This document shows, in pieces, positions 12,318 to 22,016 of a stretch of DNA of 64,000 nucleotides; the stretch's first letter is position 1; every line of letters starts with the position of its first letter. A program made the translations under genes and the position numbers. The stretch spans positions 1-64,000 of the forward strand of contig JAJPJX010000143.1 in assembly GCA_021324015.1 (NCBI GenBank). Direction: 5' to 3'. The notes under the pieces were generated by a model. It ran no database searches. It was not told the DNA's origin and saw only the letters and a list, made by a program, of their open reading frames with translations. Source of the DNA: Solibacteraceae bacterium (lineage in GTDB: Bacteria > Acidobacteriota > Terriglobia > Bryobacterales > Bryobacteraceae).

Positions 12318-13259
12318 TCAGGCGGAGGCGGCGCCCAGGCTGCGGAAATACGCGATCGTGCTGGCCAGGCCTTCCTCGAGGGAAACGCGAGGCTCCCAGC
12401 CAAGCAGCCGCCGGGCCTTGGAAATATCCGGGCGGCGCAGCTTCGGATCGTCCTCGGGCAGCGGCCGGAAGACGGTCTCCGATCCCGTGCCCGTCAGCCG
12501 GCGGATGCGCTCGGCGAACTCCAGGATAGTGATCTCGGCGGGATTTCCGAGGTTGACCGGGTAGCGTTCCTCGGACTCCATCAGGAGGCGGAGTCCTTCC
12601 ACCAGGTCGCTGACGTAGCAGAAGCTGCGGGTTTGCGAGCCGTCCCCGAAGACCGTGAGCGGGGCCCCGCGCAGGGCTTGGTCCACGAAGGAGGGCACCA
12701 CCCGGCCGTCGTCCAGCTTCATGCGCGGCCCGTAAGTATTAAAGATACGCGCGATGTTCGTGCGCACCCCGAAGGTCCGGTGATAGGCCATGGTCAGGGC
12801 CTCGCCGTAACGCTTGCTTTCGTCGTAGCAGGAGCGCGGTCCCACCGGGTTCACGTTGCCCCAGGAGGTTTCCACCTGCGGGTGCACCAGCGGGTCCCCG
12901 TAGCACTCCGAGGTGGATGTGAACAGAAAGCGGGCGCCCTTCTCGCGCGCCAGTTCCAGCATGTTGCGCGTGCCGGTAGAGCCCACTTCCAGCGTTTCGA
13001 CGGGATGCCCCAGGTAATCTTTCGGGCTGGCTAGAGAGGCCATGTGCAGCACCGCGTCCACGGAGCCTTCGATGACCACCGGTTCGGTCACGTCGTGGCG
13101 GACAAACCGGACGAGAGGGTGGCCTTCCAACTGGGCCAGGTTCCGTTCGCTGCCGGTCAACAGATTATCCATCGCCACGATATGGTGGTTTTCGGCGGCC
13201 AGCCGGTCACACATATGGGAGCCGATGAAGCCGGCCGCCCCGGATATTACGATGCGCAG
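12318..13259 (-). CDS. NAD-dependent epimerase, UDP-glucuronate decarboxylase type
   Basis: A short-chain extended Rossmann enzyme of about 313 residues. Seen: the NAD-binding G-A-A-G-F-I-G-S-H motif at the N terminus, [10 protein letters not shown], and the catalytic Y-D-E-S-K motif with the neighbouring RYGEAL. This combination is typical of UDP-xylose synthase (UXS), which decarboxylates UDP-glucuronate to UDP-xylose, and of close dTDP-glucose dehydratase relatives. The start is uncertain: an upstream GTG at 13301 adds 14 unconserved residues without a ribosome binding site. A GGAGGA sequence sits about four bases before a CTG at 13259, exactly where the Rossmann strand (RIVISG) begins, so a CTG start is proposed. 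The gene converges with the esterase, two bases apart. Confidence 0.85.
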   Translation of the reverse strand: MRIVISGAAGFIGSHMCDRLAAENHHIVAMDNLLTGSERNLAQLEGHPLVRFVRHDVTEPVVIEGSVDAVLHMASLASPKDYLGHPVETLEVGSTGTRNMLELAREKGARFLFTSTSECYGDPLVHPQVETSWGNVNPVGPRSCYDESKRYGEALTMAYHRTFGVRTNIARIFNTYGPRMKLDDGRVVPSFVDQALRGAPLTVFGDGSQTRSFCYVSDLVEGLRLLMESEERYPVNLGNPAEITILEFAERIRRLTGTGSETVFRPLPEDDPKLRRPDISKARRLLGWEPRVSLEEGLASTIAYFRSLGAASA

Positions 13260-13333
13260 GGGGTCCTCCTCCGTAAACTTTCTATTGTAGCCAGACTCCA
13301 CAAAGTACCGTGCTACATTCAGAACAGATTTCC

Positions 13334-15187
13334 ATGGTTCAACCGTCGTGGCTTGAAGTTCTCATCCTGTTGCTGCTGCTCGGCACGTCTCTGGCGCTGT
13401 TCTGGCTGCGGTTGCGCAAGGCAGTGGGCGCCACGCTCGATGCGCGCAAAGACCCGGATTTCCAACTCGGGACGCTGGGCCCGCGTCTCCGCGGATTCGC
13501 CTGGGAAGTGCTCCTGCAAGGGAAAGTGATCCGCGAACGCCCGCTGCCCGGCGTGGCGCACGCCTTGGTATTTTGGGGCTTTTGCGCCTTCGCGCTGATC
13601 AGCATCAACCATCTGGCCGAGGGATTCGGCCTGCATCTGCTTTCCCGCGAGGAAGGCTTCGGCCTGGTTTATTTCGATTTTGTGGGTGTGTTCGCACTGG
13701 CTGTGGCGGTTTCCATCACCGGGCTGGCGATCCGACGGTTTGTGGCGCGTCCGGAGTGGCTGGGCAAGGTCTCGGCGGAATCGGGCGTGATCGCATTTCT
13801 GATTTTTTTCCTGATGGCCACCTACCTGGCCGGCTTGCCGGATTATGGCTTGGCGGAGGGCAGCCCTGCGGCCCGCGTGAACTGGTGGCTGCACACCCTG
13901 ACGCTGCTGGCCTTTCTGCCGCTGATCCCGCATACCAAGCACCTGCACCTGGCGCTCAGCCCGCTCACCGTGTTTTTGAAGCGGCCGCGGTTCAGCCAGA
14001 TTCCGCCGCTGGCCGGCGACGAGGACTTCGGCCTGGATACAGGCAAAGACGTGACCCGGATCGAGGCCCTGCAAGCCTATACCTGCGTGGAGTGCGGCCG
14101 CTGCACCGAACACTGCCCCGCCTACAACACGGGCAAGGTACTCAACCCCAAGGAAATCATCCTGGGACTGCGCGCCTATCTGAATGCCGAAGGCCCGCGC
14201 AGCGAAGCGCCGCTGCTGGGCGCGCACCTCTCCAGCGAAGCCGTATTTCAGTGCACCACCTGCGGCGGCTGCGAATATCAGTGCCCGGTGGGCATACAGC
14301 ACCTGCCCGTGATCATCGGACTGCGCCGTGGAGCCGTGAATACCGGTAAATGGGAGGACGACTACGGCACCAAGCTGTTCCTGAATCTCGAACGTAACGG
14401 AAACTCCCTGGGCTTCGCCTCCAGCGAGCGCCAGAAGTTTATCGAGAAGCACGCGCTGCCCTACTACGACGGCAGCCAGGAATACTGCCTGTGGCTGGGC
14501 TGCATGGGCGCCTACGATCCGCAGGGGCGCGAAATCGTGCTGGCGCTGGTGGAGGTGCTGCGCTACCTGGGCATCTCCTTCGGCGTGCTGCGCCGCGAGA
14601 AGTGCAACGGCGATCCCACGCGCCGCCTGGGCAACGACTACCTGTTCTCGCAGATGGCCGAGTTCAATATCGAGCAGATCCGCGGCAGCCAGGTGCGCAA
14701 GATGGTCTCCATCTGTCCGCACTGCGTGCGCACCATCAGCGAGGACTGGAAGGAGTGCGGTGCCAGCTTCCAGATCGAGCATCACAGCGAACTGCTGGCG
14801 CGCTACCGGGACAAGCTGCCGGCGGCGCCTGCCGGCGGAGAGCGGGTGGTCTTTCACGACCCCTGCTACCTGGGGCGCTACCGGAACATTTATGACCCGC
14901 CGCGGGAAGTGCTGGCGCGCGCCGCGGAGGTGGTGAACCCGCCGCGCGCCCGGGAGCGCTCCTTCTGCTGCGGCGCGGGCGGCGGGCAGATGTTTCTGGG
15001 CGAGGAGAAGGGCAAGCGGGTCAACGTGGCGCGCGCCGAAGAACTCGCCGCCACTGGAGCCGCGGTGGTGGGCACAGCCTGCCCCTTCTGCCAGACCATG
15101 TTCCGCGACGCCTTCGGCACGCTGCCCTCCCCGCCCCCGAAACTGCTGGACATCGCGCAGATCACCGCGGCATCGCTGCGCTCGTAA
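13334..15187 (+). CDS. Membrane-anchored iron-sulfur oxidoreductase (nitrate-reductase-gamma/ferredoxin/CCG domains)
   Basis: About 617 residues in three parts. The N-terminal ~210 residues hold five or six hydrophobic helices of the nitrate reductase gamma (di-heme cytochrome b) type. Two ferredoxin motifs follow, C-x2-C-x2-C-x3-C-P ([12 protein letters not shown] and [12 protein letters not shown], near residues 250-310). The C-terminal half has two CCG domains of the HdrB/HdrD/GlpC type ([38 protein letters not shown]). The order matches proteins proposed to pass electrons from ETF or soluble carriers to menaquinone, but no etfAB is in view, so the partner is unknown. The ATG at 13334 gives an N terminus that begins just before the first helix; a GTG at 13310 is possible. 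Transcribed divergently from the epimerase. Confidence 0.87.
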   Translation: MVQPSWLEVLILLLLLGTSLALFWLRLRKAVGATLDARKDPDFQLGTLGPRLRGFAWEVLLQGKVIRERPLPGVAHALVFWGFCAFALISINHLAEGFGLHLLSREEGFGLVYFDFVGVFALAVAVSITGLAIRRFVARPEWLGKVSAESGVIAFLIFFLMATYLAGLPDYGLAEGSPAARVNWWLHTLTLLAFLPLIPHTKHLHLALSPLTVFLKRPRFSQIPPLAGDEDFGLDTGKDVTRIEALQAYTCVECGRCTEHCPAYNTGKVLNPKEIILGLRAYLNAEGPRSEAPLLGAHLSSEAVFQCTTCGGCEYQCPVGIQHLPVIIGLRRGAVNTGKWEDDYGTKLFLNLERNGNSLGFASSERQKFIEKHALPYYDGSQEYCLWLGCMGAYDPQGREIVLALVEVLRYLGISFGVLRREKCNGDPTRRLGNDYLFSQMAEFNIEQIRGSQVRKMVSICPHCVRTISEDWKECGASFQIEHHSELLARYRDKLPAAPAGGERVVFHDPCYLGRYRNIYDPPREVLARAAEVVNPPRARERSFCCGAGGGQMFLGEEKGKRVNVARAEELAATGAAVVGTACPFCQTMFRDAFGTLPSPPPKLLDIAQITAASLRS

Positions 15188-15271
15188 ACTCGCCGGCCAC
15201 TCGCACACGCCCCTTGCGTCCGGCTCCCCCGGCAGCATAGAATCGTTCCACCGAACTGGGAGGGGGCCAGA

Positions 15272-18200
15272 ATGAAAGCGATCGCATCCTCTCTGCCGCC
15301 GGATTGTCCGGTCGCGCTGGATAAGGCGGAGGCTGTTTCCCCGCAGGCGGGCCGAATGTTGCGCCGGGTCTTCTGCACGGTTGCGCCGCTCGCCATGGCT
15401 GCGGCCCTGGTTTACGCGCAACAGCGCAACACGGCCGGGTTGTTCGGCCGGGTTACCGATCAGCAGAATGCCTCGATGCCCGGCGCCGTGGTCCGTTTGC
15501 GCAACGTGCAGACCGGCATCACGAACACAGACGCCACCGATGATCTGGGCCAGTTTCAATTTTCGCTCGTGCCCGTGGGCGAATATCAGGTTTCCGTGGA
15601 GAAGCCCGGGTTCAAGAAAGTGCTGCAAAGCGGGATCGTGTTACAGGTGAATGACAACCGGCGCCTGGACGTGACCCTGGAGGTCGGCGAGGTCACCGCC
15701 ACCGTGCGCGTGGAAGCCTCCGCCGCCGCGGTAGAGACCTCCAGCGCCACCCTCAAAGACACGGTGGACAGCCAGCGCGTCGTGGATCTGCCCCTCAACG
15801 GCCGCAACCTGGCGGACCTGACGTTCCTGGTGCCGGGCGTCACATCGGCCAACGGCGTGGCGGGAGGGAGCGGCGACGGCGCCAAGGTTCCGCGCGCCGC
15901 GCGGCAATTCTCTGTCAACGGCTCCCGCCAGAATAACGTGAAGTACACGCTGGATGGCGGCGACAACGAAGACACCCTCCAGAATGCCGGGATGCCCTTT
16001 CCTTTTCCGGACGCCGTGCAGGAATTTAGCGTGCAGACCTCCAACGAGGATGTGGAGTTCGGGAAAAGTTCCGGCGGCTCCGTCAACATCGTCACCAAGA
16101 GCGGCACGAACTCCTTCCACGGCGACGCCTTCTGGTTCGTCCGGAACACGGATCTGAACGCCAACAACTTCTTTTCGCACTCGCCGGACCAGTTGAAACG
16201 CAACCAGGGCGGATTTACCTTCGGCGGGCCGGCCATCAAAGACAAGCTGTTCTTCTTCGGCGGGTATCAGCAGACCTGGGTGCGCGCCCTGAGCGGCAGT
16301 GGCAGCGCCATCAGCATGCCGGCCAGCCATCGGTCGGGCGACTTCTCGGACCTGCTCGGCGGATCCAAGCCGGTGGCGATCACGGATCCCGGGACGGGCG
16401 TGCCGTACCCCGGCAACATCATCCCCAAGGCGCAATTCTCGCCGGCGGCCCAAAATCTGCTGGCCTACGCGCCCGTGCCGGGCCCCGACGGGCTGGTGCA
16501 CTTTTCGTATCCCTCCCAGCAGGACGATAAGGAGTGGATCTCGCGCGTGGACTACCGCATGTCCGACAAGAACAGCCTGTACCTGCGGCTGTACCGGTTG
16601 ACCGACGTGGTGCCCGCGCAGATGCAGCCGAACAATATTTTCTCCAGCCGCCAGGGCGTAACCGGCGTCGCGGAAAACGGCACCGTCAGCGATACCTACG
16701 TGCTCACGCCGGACGTCATTGTGGACACGCACTTCACCGCGAACCGCTACAGCGGCAACCGCGTCAGCCCGTTCCCCGGCAGCATCAAGGCGCTGGGCGT
16801 GAACGTGAACCCGGCATCGAACGAAGTGGCGGTGAGCATCAACGGCACCAGCGGCATCAGCATGTCCACCACGCGCCCGGCCGTCTTCGCCCGCAGCAAT
16901 TTCGAGCTGGCGCATTCCTGGCGCTGGATCAAGGGCCGCCACAGCCTGGTCTGGGGAGCGGATATCGAGGATTCGCGCTACAACGAAACCAACGCCTTCC
17001 TCGGTTCCGGAACGTTCGGCTTCAACGGGCGGTTCACGGGTTTCGACCAGGCGGACTACCTGATCGGCGATCTCTCGAATTTCCAGCAGGGCAACGGGGA
17101 GATCGAGGCCAAGCGCTACCACTATTTCGGCTTTTACGGCGGCGACACGTTCCGCGCCACCTCCCGCCTGACGTTGAGCTTCGGGCTGCGCTGGGAGCCC
17201 TACCTGCCCATGACCGATCTGCGCAACCGCATCGTGCAGTTTCGCCAGCAGGATTACCTGGCCGGCTATGTCTCGCCGCGATATGTCAATTCTCCTGCCG
17301 GCCTGCTTTATCCCGGCGACCGGACCAAGGAGGGCGACACGATCCCGGGGGGCGGCACCGCCGGCAACCTGCGCGAGATCAGCCCGCGGCTGGGCTTCGC
17401 CTGGGACGTAGTGGGCGACGGGAGGACCAGCCTGCGCGGCGGATACGGGATCTTTTTCGATACGCCGGAGTTGTTTTTCCTGAATAACATGAACGACCAG
17501 TCGCCGTTCAGCTTCACGGTGCAGTTCCTCAACGGAAAGTTCGACGATCCGTACGCCGGCCGCACGCAGCTCAACATCTTCCCGTACACCGGCGACTTCT
17601 CCCCCAATTCGCCGTTTGCCCTGCCCATGAGCGCGTCGGCACTGCAATCCACCTTGCCCATGCCGTACACGCAGAACTGGAATCTCTCGCTGGAACACCA
17701 GTTCCGGAAATCCTGGATCGTGCGGGCCAGCTACGTGGGCACAAAGTCCACGCACCTTTCCGGCAACTACGATGCCAACGCGTCCCTGTATGACTTCAGC
17801 CAGAGCCTGAGCCAGAATCAAAAGACAATCAACCAGCGCCGGCCGCGCCAGCAATACCAGAACATCACCCTCTTATTCGCCGGTTTGAACCAGTCTTACA
17901 ACTCGCTTCAGGTGTCGGTGAACAAGACTTACAGTCACGGCATCAGCAACCAGTTGAGTTACACCTGGTCGAAAAACATCGACGACCTGTCGGGCAATTC
18001 CGAAATCACCACCAACCTGGTGCAGGACCCGTTCAACTTTTTCCGGTTCCGGGGACTCTCGGACTACGACCGGAGGCACCGGCTGGTGGATTCGCTGGTG
18101 TGGGCTTTGCCGGACGCGGGCAAGGCCATGCAATCGCGATTCGCCAGCGCCTTGCTGGGCAACTGGCAGGCCAGCGGCATCGTAACCCTGCAATCGGGCA

Positions 18201-18616
18201 CGCCGTTCAGCATCGTGAGCACCAACGACCCCTCGGCGGGAGCGGGCAGCCCCATGGGCGACCTCACGGGCGCGCTGGCGCTTTCCGGTTCTCGCAGCCG
18301 TGGCCAGCAGATTGCCTCCTACTTCAATACCTCAGCGGTCGCGCAGGCGGCTCCCGGAACGTTCGGCACCCTGGGGCGCAACATCCTGATCGGCCCGGGC
18401 TACGCCAATGTGGATTTCGCGCTGTTCCGCATCTTCCCGCTCCACAAGCTCGGGGAAGCCGGCCGCGCGACCCTGCGCGGCGAGGCTTTCAACCTGTTCA
18501 ACCGTCCGGAACTGGCGAACCCGGGCAACAAGATCGGCAACAAGACGTTCGGGGTCATCACCGCCACCTCGGCGGACCCGCGCATCCTTCAGCTTTCCGC
18601 CAAGATCGAATTCTGA
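15272..18616 (+). CDS. Oar-like TonB-dependent outer-membrane receptor
   Basis: A 1,114-residue outer-membrane protein of the acidobacterial Oar-like class. After an N-terminal extension and signal peptide (ending near residue 50, ALVYAQQ) comes a carboxypeptidase-regulatory-like beta-sandwich (GLFGRVTDQQNASMPGAVV, about 52-135), then a plug domain (VVDLPLNGRNLADLTFLVPG; LDGGDNED) and a long beta-barrel ending in the aromatic residue Phe (LSAKIEF), as expected for BAM-dependent insertion. A GGGAGGGGG ribosome binding site precedes the ATG. The stop overlaps the start of the GH28 gene (TGATG), suggesting a receptor-enzyme unit for plant pectin. The ligand is not identifiable from sequence. Confidence 0.92.
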   Translation: MKAIASSLPPDCPVALDKAEAVSPQAGRMLRRVFCTVAPLAMAAALVYAQQRNTAGLFGRVTDQQNASMPGAVVRLRNVQTGITNTDATDDLGQFQFSLVPVGEYQVSVEKPGFKKVLQSGIVLQVNDNRRLDVTLEVGEVTATVRVEASAAAVETSSATLKDTVDSQRVVDLPLNGRNLADLTFLVPGVTSANGVAGGSGDGAKVPRAARQFSVNGSRQNNVKYTLDGGDNEDTLQNAGMPFPFPDAVQEFSVQTSNEDVEFGKSSGGSVNIVTKSGTNSFHGDAFWFVRNTDLNANNFFSHSPDQLKRNQGGFTFGGPAIKDKLFFFGGYQQTWVRALSGSGSAISMPASHRSGDFSDLLGGSKPVAITDPGTGVPYPGNIIPKAQFSPAAQNLLAYAPVPGPDGLVHFSYPSQQDDKEWISRVDYRMSDKNSLYLRLYRLTDVVPAQMQPNNIFSSRQGVTGVAENGTVSDTYVLTPDVIVDTHFTANRYSGNRVSPFPGSIKALGVNVNPASNEVAVSINGTSGISMSTTRPAVFARSNFELAHSWRWIKGRHSLVWGADIEDSRYNETNAFLGSGTFGFNGRFTGFDQADYLIGDLSNFQQGNGEIEAKRYHYFGFYGGDTFRATSRLTLSFGLRWEPYLPMTDLRNRIVQFRQQDYLAGYVSPRYVNSPAGLLYPGDRTKEGDTIPGGGTAGNLREISPRLGFAWDVVGDGRTSLRGGYGIFFDTPELFFLNNMNDQSPFSFTVQFLNGKFDDPYAGRTQLNIFPYTGDFSPNSPFALPMSASALQSTLPMPYTQNWNLSLEHQFRKSWIVRASYVGTKSTHLSGNYDANASLYDFSQSLSQNQKTINQRRPRQQYQNITLLFAGLNQSYNSLQVSVNKTYSHGISNQLSYTWSKNIDDLSGNSEITTNLVQDPFNFFRFRGLSDYDRRHRLVDSLVWALPDAGKAMQSRFASALLGNWQASGIVTLQSGTPFSIVSTNDPSAGAGSPMGDLTGALALSGSRSRGQQIASYFNTSAVAQAAPGTFGTLGRNILIGPGYANVDFALFRIFPLHKLGEAGRATLRGEAFNLFNRPELANPGNKIGNKTFGVITATSADPRILQLSAKIEF

Positions 18617-20181
18617 TGAGACGAGCCATTCCGATCCCCGTTCTGGCGCTGGCGCTGCCTATCCTCCAGGCGGTGGCCTTTCAGGATGTCCGCTCCTACG
18701 GCGCGAAGGGCGACGGCGCCGCCAAGGACACGGCGGCCGTGCAGGCGGCCATCGACGCGGCGGCCAACGCGGGTGGCGGGGTGGTGGTCCTGCCGCCGGG
18801 GCGCTACCTCTGCGGCACCATCCATCTCAAAAGCAACGTGACCCTGTATCTCTCCGCCGGCGCCACCCTGGCCGCCAGTCCCGACAACGCCGACTTCGAT
18901 CCCTACGAAACGCTGCCCTTCAAATCTGTATCCGACGACGAAACCACGTACTTCCACTACGCCCTGGTGGCCGCCGACGGCGCTGAGAACATCGCCATCC
19001 TCGGCCAGGGCGTCATCGATGGCAACCGCTCACGGCGCCACGGTCCCAAGACCATTGCGCTGAAACTGTGCCGGCACGTGGCCGTGCGTGGCATCACCGT
19101 GAAGAATTCCCCGAACTACTCCGTCAGCTTCTGGGGCTGCGAGTACGTGGACGTGGACGGCGTCACGGTCCTGAACGGCTATGCCGACGGCATCGATCCC
19201 GATTCCTCGCGCTATGTGCGGATCGCCAACTGCTTCGTCGATTCCGCCGACGACGCCATCTGCCCGAAAGCCAGCCCCTCGATGGGCATGGACCAGGTTC
19301 GCCCCACCGAGCATCTCACGGTGACCAATTGCGTGCTCAGCACCAACGCCAACAACTTCAAGTTCGGGACGGAATCGAGCGGCGGCTTCCGGAATATCGC
19401 CTTCAGCAACAGCGCCATGTTCGCGCGCGCCACGGGCCGCCATGCGCACTCGGGGATTTCGATTGAGTCGGTGGACGGCGCGCAGATCGACGGCGTGGTC
19501 GTCTCGAACGTGACCATGCGCGATGTCATGGCGCCCATCTTCATCCGGCTGGGGAACCGCGGGCGCGGTCTCGATCCCGCTGTGCCGGGCTCCATCGAGA
19601 ACGTCTCGATGCAGAACGTCACCGCTACCGGCGCCACCCTGGCCTCCTCGGTCACCGGGATTCCCGGTCATCCGGTGCGGCGCGTGGAGCTGGACGGCAT
19701 CCGCGTCACCGCCGAGGGCGGCAGCCGCGAGGTGCGAGGGCTGGATGTGCCGGAGGCCGAAGCCAAGTATCCCGAATCCGCCATGTTCGGACCGCTGCCG
19801 GCCTACGCGCTGTATGCCCGGCATGTGGAGGGACTCGCCGTGCGCGGATTCGAGTCGCGCTGGGCCGGCGAAGACCTGCGGCCCGCGCTGATCTTCGATG
19901 ACGTCCGAAGTCTGGAACTGGATGGCTTCCGCGCGGAAAGCGCCGCCGGTTCGGAACCCGCGGTGTGGCTCCACAACGTAGTGGACGGCCTGGTGCGCGG
20001 CTCCTCCATGGGACCGGCACAGCATTTCCTGCGCGTGAGCGGAGCCCAAAGCAATCGCGTGAACCTGCTCGCAAATGACTGGTCTCGTGTGACGGAACCC
20101 GTGATCTACGGCGCGGGCGTGGCACGCTCCGTAGTCCGGGCAGTCGGCAATATCACCGCGCCCGAAGGGGCCGGCCGCTAG
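18616..20181 (+). CDS. Glycoside hydrolase family 28 (polygalacturonase-like) protein
   Basis: A 521-residue exported right-handed beta-helix protein. A signal peptide (to about residue 22) is followed by the pectate-lyase/GH28 entry motif FQDVRSYGAKGDGAAKDTAAVQ. The catalytic centre appears as DGIDPDSS and SADDAICPK, matching the family's N-T-D and D-D aspartates; the usual G-H-G and R-I-K motifs are replaced around KFGTESSGGFRN, as in many bacterial exo-acting or unusual-specificity members. Predicted role: hydrolysis of galacturonan or rhamnogalacturonan in the periplasm. Translation overlaps the Oar-like receptor stop by one base, so the two are probably coexpressed. Confidence 0.88.
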   Translation: MRRAIPIPVLALALPILQAVAFQDVRSYGAKGDGAAKDTAAVQAAIDAAANAGGGVVVLPPGRYLCGTIHLKSNVTLYLSAGATLAASPDNADFDPYETLPFKSVSDDETTYFHYALVAADGAENIAILGQGVIDGNRSRRHGPKTIALKLCRHVAVRGITVKNSPNYSVSFWGCEYVDVDGVTVLNGYADGIDPDSSRYVRIANCFVDSADDAICPKASPSMGMDQVRPTEHLTVTNCVLSTNANNFKFGTESSGGFRNIAFSNSAMFARATGRHAHSGISIESVDGAQIDGVVVSNVTMRDVMAPIFIRLGNRGRGLDPAVPGSIENVSMQNVTATGATLASSVTGIPGHPVRRVELDGIRVTAEGGSREVRGLDVPEAEAKYPESAMFGPLPAYALYARHVEGLAVRGFESRWAGEDLRPALIFDDVRSLELDGFRAESAAGSEPAVWLHNVVDGLVRGSSMGPAQHFLRVSGAQSNRVNLLANDWSRVTEPVIYGAGVARSVVRAVGNITAPEGAGR

Positions 20182-20212
20182 CCAGTCAAAGGCTTCGCCC
20201 TTAGTATCCCTT

Positions 20213-20282
20213 CTGACTCCTGTCTCCTGACTCCTGACTCCTGACTCCTGTCTCCTGACTCCTGTCTCCTGACTCCTGTCTC
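20213..20282. repeat. Ten-copy heptanucleotide tandem repeat (CTGWCTC)
   Basis: Ten exact, uninterrupted seven-base units alternate between two versions, CTGACTC (A) and CTGTCTC (T), in the order A T A A A T A T A T; a partial CTC follows. The array fills most of the 114-base space between the convergent GH28 and RidA genes. It does not encode anything recognisable. Heptanucleotide arrays of this kind (STRR-like) are known in cyanobacteria and some other soil bacteria; function is unknown. Confidence 0.95.
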
Positions 20283-20295
20283 CTCGCATAACGGT

Positions 20296-20676
20296 TTAGC
20301 GCTGCGGAACCCGGGCGATCGCGTCAATTTCGACCTTGATGCCGCTGAGCACCGATTGCACCGTGGTGCGCGCCGGCCGGACACCAGGGAAAAAGCTGGC
20401 GTACACGCGGTCGAATCGCTCGAAATCGTGAATGTCCTCGAGGTGGCAGGTGCACTTCACCACGTCGTCGAACGAGCAGCCTGCCTCCGCCAGCAACGTG
20501 CTGATGTGCTGCATGGTGAGCCGGGTTTCCTCTTCGATACTGCCGCACACCACCTCGCCGGTAGCCATGTCCAGCGGGCCTTGGCCGCTGATGTACAGCC
20601 AGCCGTCGATCAGCACGGCGGCGGAATAGGATCCTGTGTGCGCCTTCTTGTCGGGATGCCGGATTTCGGTCTTCAT
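20296..20676 (-). CDS. RidA family protein
   Basis: A 126-residue YjgF/YER057c/UK114 (RidA) protein. It shows the family pattern: SYSAAVLIDGWLYISGQGPLD near the N terminus, the central CTCHLEDIHDFERFD and the C-terminal RPARTTVQ with the conserved arginine that binds carboxylates of enamine/imine substrates, followed by VEIDAIA. RidA proteins hydrolyse reactive 2-aminoacrylate-type intermediates and normally work as trimers in the cytoplasm; other Rid subgroups act in catabolic pathways. ATG at 20676 is preferred over the GTG one codon upstream. Confidence 0.93.
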   Translation of the reverse strand: MKTEIRHPDKKAHTGSYSAAVLIDGWLYISGQGPLDMATGEVVCGSIEEETRLTMQHISTLLAEAGCSFDDVVKCTCHLEDIHDFERFDRVYASFFPGVRPARTTVQSVLSGIKVEIDAIARVPQR

Positions 20677-20707
20677 CACGCCAATTGTAGGCCACGGCGC
20701 GTCCGGC

Positions 20708-21871
20708 TCACTGCCCCAGGTTCTCGTACCACTTGAGGTTTCCGGTGGAGGCTCCGATGCACACGATATCCGGGCGGCGGTCTCCGTTAAGATCGGCGCT
20801 GACGCAGCCGGAGCCGGCCATGCCGCCGTTGTCGATCACCTCGTGGCGCCAGTTTTCGCCGCGGGCGTCCTGCGCGTAAAAGACGTGCACGCTGCGGCCC
20901 TTGCCGCGATCGCCGGCGGCGATGTCGTCCAGGCCGTCGCCATTGAAATCCGCTACCACGACCTCATGGCCCTCCGCCAGTTCGGAGAAGATCACGTGGC
21001 GCTGCCACTGGTGCGCCGGGCCCTCCGTGTAGACCACCACCTCGTTGCCGTGCCAGGGCTCCACGGCGGCCAGGAAGCGGCGCTTCTGCCAGTGGCCCAG
21101 GCGCACATCGCTCGTGCCTTTGCGCGGGGGTTCTTCTTCGTGCCCTTTGGCCAGCCGCTCGTTTTTCCATTGCAGGTTCTCGCCCCGGCCGCTGGCCGAG
21201 TGCAATACGATGCCGTCGAAGCCGGCGGTCAGGATCTGTTCGCGCTTCGTTCCATCCCAATGAACCACCCGCAGCCGATGTAGCACGCCGGTGAGCTGAT
21301 CGTCGATCAGTCGGCGCTTCCAGTCCTCCTGGCGGTAGTACACCAGCGAGACATGGTCTTCGTACTTGGGCGCCAGCGCGCGGGCGCCGATCAGCGGCGC
21401 GTTGATCAGCTCCTTTTTGCCGTCGCCATCCACGTCGGCCCAGCCGATATGGTGTGAAGTGGTCAGCTCGTCAATGCGCGTGGCCTTCCACAGTCCCCGG
21501 GGATCGCCGTCGTGGTGCAGCAGCCAGACAAATCCGGGGCTCTTGGCGGCCACCATGCTGAAGCCGTTTTCAAGCGCGATCTCCGGAATGCCGTCGCCGT
21601 CGATGTCTTCCGCCGCCATGTTGACCAGGCCCTGCATGTCCCGGATGAGCACGTGCCGCTCCCAGGAGGGGTTTTCGTACCAGGCCAGCTCGGTGAGCCG
21701 CTGGGTCAGTCCCACTACATCGGGTTTGCCGTCGTGGTTGATATCGGTCACCATCACCGAGTAGCCGCCGGGGATGTTCGGCTCGATGACGTGCTCCTGG
21801 AAGCGAACCGGCCCGTGCGGCCCGTCCGCACATACCGCCGCGGCGAAGAGGAACAGCAGGGATACGCGCAT
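20708..21871 (-). CDS. Secreted FG-GAP/VCBS-repeat beta-propeller protein
   Basis: A 387-residue exported protein (signal peptide about 1-15) made of FG-GAP/VCBS repeats. Repeated calcium-binding-like motifs of the type D-x-N/D-x-D-G-x-x-D/E are visible: DINHDGKPDVV, DIDGDGIPEIA, DVDGDGKKELI, DFNGDGLDDIA and DLNGDRRPDIV. These form an integrin-like beta-propeller. Proteins of this type are abundant in Acidobacteria and Planctomycetes and probably act in extracellular binding; no enzyme residues are evident. It lies 29 bases downstream of the RidA gene's start region on the same strand, so RidA may be cotranscribed after it. Confidence 0.88.
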   Translation of the reverse strand: MRVSLLFLFAAAVCADGPHGPVRFQEHVIEPNIPGGYSVMVTDINHDGKPDVVGLTQRLTELAWYENPSWERHVLIRDMQGLVNMAAEDIDGDGIPEIALENGFSMVAAKSPGFVWLLHHDGDPRGLWKATRIDELTTSHHIGWADVDGDGKKELINAPLIGARALAPKYEDHVSLVYYRQEDWKRRLIDDQLTGVLHRLRVVHWDGTKREQILTAGFDGIVLHSASGRGENLQWKNERLAKGHEEEPPRKGTSDVRLGHWQKRRFLAAVEPWHGNEVVVYTEGPAHQWQRHVIFSELAEGHEVVVADFNGDGLDDIAAGDRGKGRSVHVFYAQDARGENWRHEVIDNGGMAGSGCVSADLNGDRRPDIVCIGASTGNLKWYENLGQ

Positions 21872-22016
21872 GATGCCCTATGATATCCCCTCGGCGCCTG
21901 CGGTTTTCCGGGGTCATAACTTTTTTCAGGATAGACCCCCATCCGCGTTCCCCGTACCATCGAGCTTGACGGATCTCTTGCTCACGATTTCGTGAGCTTC
22001 CCGCAAATACCTGGAC

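Noticed and set aside
13319-15628. Long antisense open frame (769 codons)
   Set aside because: It lies opposite the Hdr-type gene, with His/Gln/Arg/Ala-rich low-complexity composition and no family pattern; it is a shadow of high GC.
15641-17854. Long antisense frame opposite the first Oar-like gene
   Set aside because: No domain signature; the Oar-like frame on the plus strand is unambiguous.
20213-20282. CRISPR array
   Set aside because: The repeat unit is seven bases with no spacers, so it is a simple tandem array.
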